Shown piece by piece: positions 36,743 to 41,978 of a stretch of 41,978 nucleotides of DNA; position 1 is the stretch's first letter, and each line of letters starts with the position of its first letter. This DNA comes from Bacteroidales bacterium (GTDB lineage: Bacteria; Bacteroidota; Bacteroidia; Bacteroidales; JAGONC01): the NCBI GenBank assembly GCA_023133655.1, contig JAGLWB010000283.1, positions 1 through 41,978 on the forward strand, given 5' to 3'. The notes under the pieces were generated by a model. The model saw only the letters and a list, made by a program, of their open reading frames with translations. It did not search any database and had not been told where the DNA came from. Made by a program: the position numbers and the translations under genes.

Positions 36743-36766
36743 AAAATCGTTACATCGACAATTGAC
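36713..36766. repeat. Inverted heptamer repeat able to form a hairpin
   Basis: GTCAATTGTCGAT (36713-36725) is the exact reverse complement of ATCGACAATTGAC (36754-36766); the 28-nt loop has an inner CGATTT/AAATCG pair. Period-7 spacing continues on both arms to about 36788. There is no T-run, so it is not a standard terminator. Confidence 0.85.
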
Positions 36767-36838
36767 ATCGAAAATCGTCCAATTGACCAATTATATTATC
36801 CTCTTCAGGGGAGATTAGCAGGTGTCATTGTTGTCTGC

Positions 36839-36861
36839 ATGTCAGGTGTTTCACCTGACAT
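36839..36861. repeat. Palindrome ATGTCAGGTG/CACCTGACAT, copy 1
   Basis: Perfect 10-bp stem with a TTT loop, followed by CACA. Same arms recur at 37098-37120. Confidence 0.9.
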
Positions 36862-37000
36862 CACATAATAACTTCAACAATCAAAAATCCTTTGTTCTGC
36901 TTCATCATTCTTTAATTCTTCAATATCTAGTAACGTATTAATATCGATCATAAAATCCCGAAATAGATTGACGAACAGAGGAACAGAGGAGTGTTGATTT

Positions 37001-37033
37001 ATGAAAACAGGGGAGGAGTTGTGGGGAAAGTGA
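37001..37033 (+). pseudogene. Possible decayed copy of the T9SS cargo gene's 3' end
   Basis: The stretch from GAAAACAGG through GTGGGGAAA to GTGATTAG follows the order of the cargo gene's last codons and stop (from 36656 on) with short deletions, and leads straight into copy 2 of the 50-bp block. It reads as an 11-codon remnant including stop. Low confidence because the alignment is short and gapped. Confidence 0.35.
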
Positions 37034-37078
37034 TTAGATTAGGCGATTGTCAATTGTCGATTTTCGACGTTCGATTTA
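37029..37078. repeat. 50-bp duplicated block, copy 2
   Basis: Lies 336 bp after copy 1, identical except one base. After it the sequence runs directly into the second palindrome. Confidence 0.95.
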
Positions 37079-37084
37079 TTGAGC

Positions 37085-37120
37085 ATGTCAGGTGAACGTG
37101 TCAGGTGTAACACCTGACAT
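37085..37120. repeat. Palindrome copy 2 with an extra arm
   Basis: GTGTCAGGTG (37098-37107), TAA loop, CACCTGACAT (37111-37120), with an extra direct copy of the left arm, ATGTCAGGTG, at 37085-37094. Ends about 20 bp before the stop of the kinase-like gene. Confidence 0.88.
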
Positions 37121-37139
37121 CACATTAGCTTGTAGCGTA

Positions 37140-37982
37140 TTATCTTTTTGAATGATACGAAATTAATCCCTTAAGTGGTGATTGTGTGATTTTCCCTAGT
37201 TTAACACCATACTTTTCAGCTACCTCCGATAATATATCTTTGAAATAATAGGCAATAGAACCTGTTGCACTGAATGGGATTTCCTGATACCTGGAATATT
37301 GGCTTATCTGGTATTTAAAGAAGCTTGAAAATGCAGAATTTACGAGCTTGTGAATATGTGTTGATCGCTCGTGCTCTGATAAAAAAAATGTAAATGCGGC
37401 AAGGTATTGGTTTGGCCATTTCTCATTATAAATAGCATTAAGAATATTGTCCAGAGAGAACCCATATTTCTGATCAAACGCTTTTTCAATTTTTGGTGGC
37501 AATTTTCCAAAAAAATAGTCCCTGATCAGTAACCGCCCCATATATGCTCCGCTACCTTCATCAGCTAGAACATATCCAAGGGAAGGAACATTTTGGACGA
37601 TTTTCTTACCATCGTAATAACAAGAATTTGAGCCTGTTCCAAGTATTCCTGCAATTCCTTCTGTATGGCCCAATAAAGCCCTGGCTGCACCTAACAGGTC
37701 ATGTTCGATGTAAATGGCCGCGTTCACAAAAAAATCTTCCATTGCTATCCTGACAATATCACGGTTCTGAAGATTGGCACACCCTGCTCCGTAAAAGTGT
37801 ACTTCCTTTACATGCTTGTTTTCAAGGTGGGGGTAAAGATTTTTTTGTAGCTCGTCTTCTATTCCTTGAAGGTCAATAAAATATGGATTGAGCCCATTTG
37901 TTTGAGCTAAATGGGTCTCATGTCCTTCTTCAATAATGACCCAATCTGTTTTTGTTGCCCCGCTGTCGGCGATTAAAATCAT
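37140..37982 (-). CDS. BadF/BadG/BcrA/BcrD-family ATPase, N-acetylglucosamine-kinase-like
   Basis: Known: this actin-fold family includes GlcNAc kinases of Bacteroidota and eukaryotes, which phosphorylate amino sugars for recycling. Seen: 280 residues from the chosen ATG; phosphate-1 motif ADSGATKTDWV at about 5-15, NGLNPYF, the ACT-fold phosphate-2 region GILGTGSNSCYYDG, and LADEGSGAYMGRLL. The alternative upstream ATG (38069) would add 29 residues (MGKFTTKPTNL...) without family similarity, and a -7 box at 38016-38023 lies between the two, so 37982 is preferred. Substrate is inferred, not proven. Convergent with the T9SS cargo gene across the repeat region. Confidence 0.85.
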   Translation of the reverse strand: MILIADSGATKTDWVIIEEGHETHLAQTNGLNPYFIDLQGIEDELQKNLYPHLENKHVKEVHFYGAGCANLQNRDIVRIAMEDFFVNAAIYIEHDLLGAARALLGHTEGIAGILGTGSNSCYYDGKKIVQNVPSLGYVLADEGSGAYMGRLLIRDYFFGKLPPKIEKAFDQKYGFSLDNILNAIYNEKWPNQYLAAFTFFLSEHERSTHIHKLVNSAFSSFFKYQISQYSRYQEIPFSATGSIAYYFKDILSEVAEKYGVKLGKITQSPLKGLISYHSKR

Positions 37983-38015
37983 ATTATAGTTTTTCGTTTT
38001 TAGGCTATGATTAAA

Positions 38016-38023
38016 CAAAGATA
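38016..38023 (-). promoter_or_regulatory. Putative -7 box (TATCTTTG) for the kinase-like gene
   Basis: Exact TAnnTTTG on the minus strand, 34 bp before the ATG at 37982; no clear -33 element. Confidence 0.4.
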
Positions 38024-38077
38024 CTAAATTTATACAAAGGTTTGTAGGTTTGGTTGTAAATTTACCCACGAACTAAA

Positions 38078-38097
38078 CCCACGACTGAAGTCGTGGG
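38078..38097. repeat. REP-like palindrome CCCACGACT/AGTCGTGGG
   Basis: Perfect 9-bp inverted repeat with a 2-nt GA loop, the same architecture as 11458-11477. A second half-site TTACCCACG lies just upstream. Confidence 0.8.
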
Positions 38098-38116
38098 CTA
38101 GTCATGGGCTAGTCAT
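38095..38116. repeat. Tandem 11-bp duplication across a stop codon
   Basis: GGGCTAGTCAT occurs twice in a row (38095-38105, 38106-38116). The second copy contains the stop codon and the final two Asp codons of the tricorn-like gene. Confidence 0.85.
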
Positions 38117-41100
38117 CTACCGGAAACGGTTCATGCTTTGGCCAGGGCCTCGGCTCTTCTTTTATTTTTTTGAGCAGAACTTCAACAGCTTTCATGAGTT
38201 GGGCGTCATAACCTTCTGCAACTTCTTTAGGTTTAAGCTCCACAATGATATCAGGAGTAATACCTTCGTTCTCCACGATCCATTTTCCTTCTGGCGAATA
38301 TATTCGATAGTCGGGCGCTGTGAGTCCACCACCGTCAATCATCGGGATGAACATAGAAACACCAACCAATCCTCCCCATGTGCGGGTGCCAATTACGGGG
38401 CCCATATTAAACTGCTGAAACTCTTGTGGAAGTTCGTCTCCTCCCGAGCCTGCCTGCCTGTTGGTAATGCAAGCCATATGAGCGTTAATGCCGTATGCCG
38501 GGCTTGTTTGGTCGTGCGAATATCTTCTGGTCCAATAGGAGTGAGGCTTTTTTAGCAGACGGCTGAAGAAAATATCAGGATCAAGGCCTCCTCCATTGAA
38601 ACGGCCGTCAATGATAAGTCCTTTTTTTCGTGCCTGAGAATAGAAATATTTTGGGAACTCAGTGGCTGAACCAAGATAAGTATCCGGGAAATGCATGTAT
38701 CCGATCTTGCCTCCGGATTCCCTGTCAACTATTAGCCTGTTACTTTCTACCCAGTCCTGGTAAACCAAAATCATTTCATTTGATATTGGTTTGATCGTAT
38801 ATTCTTTTGCGCCTTCAAAGGTAGGGTTTTCATTTACCGTTATCGTAACAACCTGACCGGAAAGATTCTGAAAGTAACTGTATATGTTTTTGTTAGCATT
38901 GATTACTTCTTCATTTACTTTAAGTATATAATCTCCTTCCTTAACATCAATACCGGGTTTATTCAAAGGTGGATAAATTCCCCTTGACCAATCTTCAACA
39001 CGTAATATCTTTTTAAATTGGTACAAGTTATTTTCCTCATCAATCATATATTCAGCGCCTAACAAACCTGTATTAATGCGATCAGCTTTTCGTTTACGAT
39101 CACCACCATAGACATATGTGTGTGATGTACTTAATTCTCCAATTAATTCACCGATGATGAACTGTACATCCTGGCGGCATGAGGCATAATCCATTAGCTT
39201 TCCGTATTTAATCTTCATATCATCCCAATCCAGGCCATGCATATCAGGTTCATAATAATAATCACGCTCCATTCGCCATGCTTCATTAAATATCTGTTTC
39301 CATTCAGCAAGAGGGTCCATCCACATCTTCATGTTAGAGAGATCGAGGTCTTCTCCTTTAGAATCTGTAGCAGAAGCGTCAATAATGCCAATATTCTCAC
39401 CTTTTTTATATACGATCTTATTGCCCCCGGATGATAGCTTATAGCTATTCACGCCAGCAATAACCTTTTGCTCTTTTCTGTCATCAAAGGAGAACCTGTA
39501 GAGATCCATAGTATTTACTGCCCTGAATTCAAAGCGGTTGAAGTCGCCCTCATCTTTATTAAGGTAAAAAACACCATTATCATTAGCGGCCAGGTATCTG
39601 TAATTCCCTCTCTTCAGAGGTAATGCTTCAATACGGTTTTCCAAACCTTCAAAATCAATGACAACATCCTCACTCATCTCTACTGTTTCCTTCTCTTCTG
39701 TTTCTCCGGTTTTCACCTCATCACTTTCTGTCGGAAGCAATGGATTATCATCAGCCTGAAGTGTTAAACAATATATCCCTGAAGTTTTTTTATATACCAT
39801 TTCCCACTCAAAATCACAGAAAGTAGGACTGAAACGCCGGTTAGAAACAAAAAACAGGTGTTTTCCGTCTTTAGAGAAGGCCGGGTGAAAGTCGTTAAAT
39901 AGGGTACTTATACAATGAATATCCCTGGCATCACCCAGTTTATAGATATATATTTTATTCACCAGGTCTTGATCCATCTTTGAATAGGCGATATATCGAC
40001 TATCAGGCGACCATGCATAGTCAAATATAGGTTTCACATCAATTGAAACATCAATATTCTCATATAAAGCCTTATCAATAGTTGTTATTTTTTTAGTTTC
40101 AACATCCAGCGTGTACAGCGTAAGGTTTTGGTCGGTAAAAGCAATTTTTTTGCCATCGGGCGACCAGCGAAGTGAATGACGGTAGCCATCTTTGAAACCG
40201 GTAAGCTCAACTGCATCTTCCTTCCCCATTTGATCAATGATATAAATCTGATATTCACCACTTTTATCTGAAAGGTAGGCGATAAATTTGCCATCCGGTG
40301 ACCATGTTGCATCTTTTTCACGAGCCCCCGGTGTATTTGTCAGGTTTCGCGTGGTGCCTTCCTCTGCAGGAACAGTGAAAATCTCACCCCTGGCAACAAT
40401 AAGCGCTCTTTCCCCTTCGGGTGAACAATCGAATCCTTGTATGTAATCTGTGACTTCTCTTAAGTAAGGCCTGGTTTCAGGCATATCAGCCTTGATCTCA
40501 ACAGGTACTTTTTTTGGTTCACCTGTGTTGATGTTGAGAACCATTAATTTCCCTCCCAGCTCGTATACAATTTTATTTTGGCCAAAGGAGGGGCGCCGGA
40601 CATCATATTCAGTATGGTGTGTGAGTTGAACGATATCTCCTGTTCCGGGATCGACTGAGTAAATATTCAATACCCTGTCGCGGTCGGAACTAAAATAAAT
40701 TTTATCATCTATCCACATAGGGATACGATCGGTACCGGGAAAGTTGGTCAGGTTTGTCTCCTGGTCAGTTTCCAGGTCGTAAAGATATATCTCCTGTGCT
40801 TTGCCCCCTTTGTAGCGTTTCCAGGTGCGGTTTTCGCGCGACACTTTATTAAATGCTATTTTTTTTCCGTCCGGGGAGAAACTGCCTTGAGAAACTTCAT
40901 GAAGGATGATATCTTCCATCCCGCTTCCGTCAGGATTGATAAGATAAAGACGTGAATAGCGTGGGTATCCACTCCGTGATGACCTGAAAATTATTTTATT
41001 TTTTGTGGGATGCCATCCGACCACCTCGTCATATGACGGGTAAAAAGTCACCCTGGTTATTTCGCCTCCATACTTATTCATAACATACACGTCAGGGTTT

Positions 41101-41378
41101 CCGTCGTAATTTCCGGTGAAAGCTATCAAAGAGCCATCAGGGGAAAATTTGGGTAATACCTCCCCTCCATCGTTTACAGTAAGACGTGTTGCCACACCTC
41201 CCTCTTCAGCCACAGACCAGATATCTCCGCCATGGACGAAGACGATCTGTCCATCATGGATATCGGGAAAACGCATGATAGGCCCCTGGGCCTGAGCAGG
41301 GATCAGTGAACAGTATACTGTTATCAGTAAAATGATTGAAAGGAAGATTGTTTTTTGGAAGAGGTTTTTTGTTTTCAT
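38109..41378 (-). CDS. Secreted tricorn-like S41 protease
   Basis: Known: tricorn-type proteases cut peptides using a serine nucleophile, with beta-propellers gating access; bacterial relatives are exported. Seen: 1089 residues; signal peptide (hydrophobic FLSIILLITVYCSLIPAQAQ, cleavage near 31); TolB/PD40-like propeller repeats such as FSPDGSLIAFTGN, WSPDGKFIAYLSD and WSPDGKKIAFTD over about 35-560; a tricorn C1 helical segment (MERDYYYEPDMHGLDW); a PDZ domain (GDYILKVNEEVI); and the S41 core with GRFNGGGLDPD, nucleophile near S978 in AGSGGDELPQEF, TWGGLVG and ENEGITPDI. The gene's end lies in an 11-bp tandem duplication beside a REP-like hairpin. No sorting domain, so probably periplasmic. 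Confidence 0.95.
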   Translation of the reverse strand: MKTKNLFQKTIFLSIILLITVYCSLIPAQAQGPIMRFPDIHDGQIVFVHGGDIWSVAEEGGVATRLTVNDGGEVLPKFSPDGSLIAFTGNYDGNPDVYVMNKYGGEITRVTFYPSYDEVVGWHPTKNKIIFRSSRSGYPRYSRLYLINPDGSGMEDIILHEVSQGSFSPDGKKIAFNKVSRENRTWKRYKGGKAQEIYLYDLETDQETNLTNFPGTDRIPMWIDDKIYFSSDRDRVLNIYSVDPGTGDIVQLTHHTEYDVRRPSFGQNKIVYELGGKLMVLNINTGEPKKVPVEIKADMPETRPYLREVTDYIQGFDCSPEGERALIVARGEIFTVPAEEGTTRNLTNTPGAREKDATWSPDGKFIAYLSDKSGEYQIYIIDQMGKEDAVELTGFKDGYRHSLRWSPDGKKIAFTDQNLTLYTLDVETKKITTIDKALYENIDVSIDVKPIFDYAWSPDSRYIAYSKMDQDLVNKIYIYKLGDARDIHCISTLFNDFHPAFSKDGKHLFFVSNRRFSPTFCDFEWEMVYKKTSGIYCLTLQADDNPLLPTESDEVKTGETEEKETVEMSEDVVIDFEGLENRIEALPLKRGNYRYLAANDNGVFYLNKDEGDFNRFEFRAVNTMDLYRFSFDDRKEQKVIAGVNSYKLSSGGNKIVYKKGENIGIIDASATDSKGEDLDLSNMKMWMDPLAEWKQIFNEAWRMERDYYYEPDMHGLDWDDMKIKYGKLMDYASCRQDVQFIIGELIGELSTSHTYVYGGDRKRKADRINTGLLGAEYMIDEENNLYQFKKILRVEDWSRGIYPPLNKPGIDVKEGDYILKVNEEVINANKNIYSYFQNLSGQVVTITVNENPTFEGAKEYTIKPISNEMILVYQDWVESNRLIVDRESGGKIGYMHFPDTYLGSATEFPKYFYSQARKKGLIIDGRFNGGGLDPDIFFSRLLKKPHSYWTRRYSHDQTSPAYGINAHMACITNRQAGSGGDELPQEFQQFNMGPVIGTRTWGGLVGVSMFIPMIDGGGLTAPDYRIYSPEGKWIVENEGITPDIIVELKPKEVAEGYDAQLMKAVEVLLKKIKEEPRPWPKHEPFPVDD

Positions 41379-41471
41379 GGTGTTTTATTTTTTTCTTATT
41401 TGTTATCCTGATTAATTCATAAGTTTGGTGTGTTCTAAGATTAAATCAAGTTATTTTTTTATTTGATTATT

Positions 41472-41508
41472 TTGCCACCAAGGCACTAAGACACCAAGGT
41501 TCACTAAG
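41472..41508. repeat. Octamer-type repeat flanking the GxxExxY gene, 3' side
   Basis: Starts with TTGCCACCAAGGCACTAAG and continues with further CACCAAGG/CACTAAG units at 8-10 bp spacing. It ends one base before the gene's stop codon (41510-41512). Confidence 0.88.
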
Positions 41509-41509
41509 T

Positions 41510-41905
41510 TTATAGTACAAATCTTCTTATTCCCAATTTTATTAAAGGAACATTAAAATTTATTAAATAACCTAATCGGTTATCAGTAAGTTTAAGGTGA
41601 CTTAAAATTTGTGCCTCCCAAACAGGATTGACATTTTCCAATGCTTTTAATTCGCAAATTACCTGATCATCTACCAGCACATCTAAACGCAACCCTTCAT
41701 CAAACTCAAGTCCATCATATACTATTGGTATATACAATTGTCTTTGGTAATTTAAGCCTCTTTTCTGAAGTTCATGGCAAAAGCACGTTTCATACACTTT
41801 CTCTAATAAGCCAGGTCCCAGATTTTTATGAACAGTGTATGCTGCATCAACTATTTTTTTACCAATTATTTCAAGTTCTTCCGGTATTGGATTAAATTCC
41901 TTCAT
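41510..41905 (-). CDS. GxxExxY protein (PDDEXK_3 nuclease-like)
   Basis: Seen: 131 residues; the namesake motif is GLLEKVY within HKNLGPGLLEKVYE (about 26-39), followed by a PD-(D/E)XK-type core: RLDVLVDDQVICELKALE, then QILSHLKLTDNRLGYLINF. Known: this family (PDDEXK_3) is scattered over many phyla, often in several copies per genome, with no established function; a nuclease fold is predicted. The gene stands alone and is bracketed by 19-bp direct repeats, 53 bp before its start and just after its stop. The bracket suggests mobility or exchange by recombination; that is inference. Confidence 0.9.
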   Translation of the reverse strand: MKEFNPIPEELEIIGKKIVDAAYTVHKNLGPGLLEKVYETCFCHELQKRGLNYQRQLYIPIVYDGLEFDEGLRLDVLVDDQVICELKALENVNPVWEAQILSHLKLTDNRLGYLINFNVPLIKLGIRRFVL

Positions 41906-41957
41906 ATGCTCATATTTACTCTATTTCAATTTTACTTATTAACAGATTTTTCTTTTC

Positions 41958-41976
41958 TTGCCACCAAGGCACTAAG
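41958..41976. repeat. 19-bp direct repeat flanking the GxxExxY gene, 5' side
   Basis: TTGCCACCAAGGCACTAAG, identical to 41472-41490 and in the same orientation. It continues to the window edge, so its full length is unknown. Confidence 0.92.
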
Positions 41977-41978
41977 CC

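Larger units (their letters stand above)
36698..37139. other. Repeat-rich intergenic region, 442 bp
   Basis: Lies between the T9SS cargo gene and the convergent kinase-like gene. It holds two copies of a 50-bp block, an inverted heptamer region, two palindromes with 3-nt loops, two GAACAGAG octamers (about 36974-36989) and a possible decayed copy of the cargo gene's end. No complete gene is seen. Confidence 0.8.

Noticed and set aside
37983-38069. 29-residue upstream extension of the BadF-like kinase
   Set aside because: Residues lack family similarity and a -7 box lies between the two starts; the conserved MILIADSGATKTDW begins at 37982.
38133-38555. 140-codon plus-strand frame inside the tricorn-like gene
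   Set aside because: Antisense shadow of the S41 core; no recognisable domain.

Overview
The window looks like a chromosomal segment of an uncultured Bacteroidota bacterium, most likely Bacteroidales-like. The evidence is seen directly: a short 288-residue primary sigma factor of the Bacteroidota type, promoters of the TTTG / 19-20 bp / TAnnTTTG form, A/T-rich leaders with few Shine-Dalgarno sites, a secreted protein with a type IX secretion (T9SS) sorting domain, a long periplasmic YidC, and six-domain ribosomal protein S1. Species cannot be named from sequence alone.

Layout. 1-6034 (+): an AddA/RecB-like helicase-nuclease cut by the left edge, then a selenium module, mnmH overlapping by ATGA a cysteine desulfurase-SelD fusion. 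Together these could turn cysteine/selenocysteine-derived selenium into selenophosphate and then 2-selenouridine in tRNA. 6119-7216 (+): a YchF-like GTPase. 7403-11221 (-): the operon dapF, GNAT acetyltransferase, mltG, phosphohexomutase, largely cell-envelope work. 11588-22902 (+): housekeeping genes htrA, rpoD, a long GAPDH, pyrG, yidC, rpsA and RNase Z, with two clear intrinsic terminators. 22903-29482 (-): a compact operon of an NADP-isocitrate-dehydrogenase-like enzyme, an HD-domain protein with an altered HD motif, a fused aconitase/isopropylmalate-isomerase-type enzyme, and a YdiJ-like FAD/FeS 2-hydroxyacid dehydrogenase. I infer a 2-oxoglutarate-centred module. 29728-32734 (+): CCA-adding enzyme, a pRiA4b ORF-3-like protein and miaA. 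32747-37139: accessory region with an unrecognised 754-residue protein, a T9SS secreted protein and 440 bp of repeats. 37140-41378 (-): a BadF/GlcNAc-kinase-like ATPase and a secreted tricorn-like protease. 41510-41905 (-): a GxxExxY (PD-(D/E)XK) gene bracketed by direct repeats.

The most unusual signal is not a gene. Intergenic DNA repeatedly carries arrays with a strict 7-bp period but a different heptamer at each site (7238-7286, 7304-7401, 9844-9885, 29631-29714, 35435-35469, 36712-36788, 37048-37075). Several touch or enter gene ends: one lies within 15 bp of the cca start codon, one encodes the end of the GNAT protein, and one encodes the n-region of a signal peptide. Two loci share the same heptamers in opposite orientation. 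Short palindromes with 2-3 nt loops (REP-like) and octamer repeats accompany them. No transposase, CRISPR array, tRNA or rRNA gene was seen.
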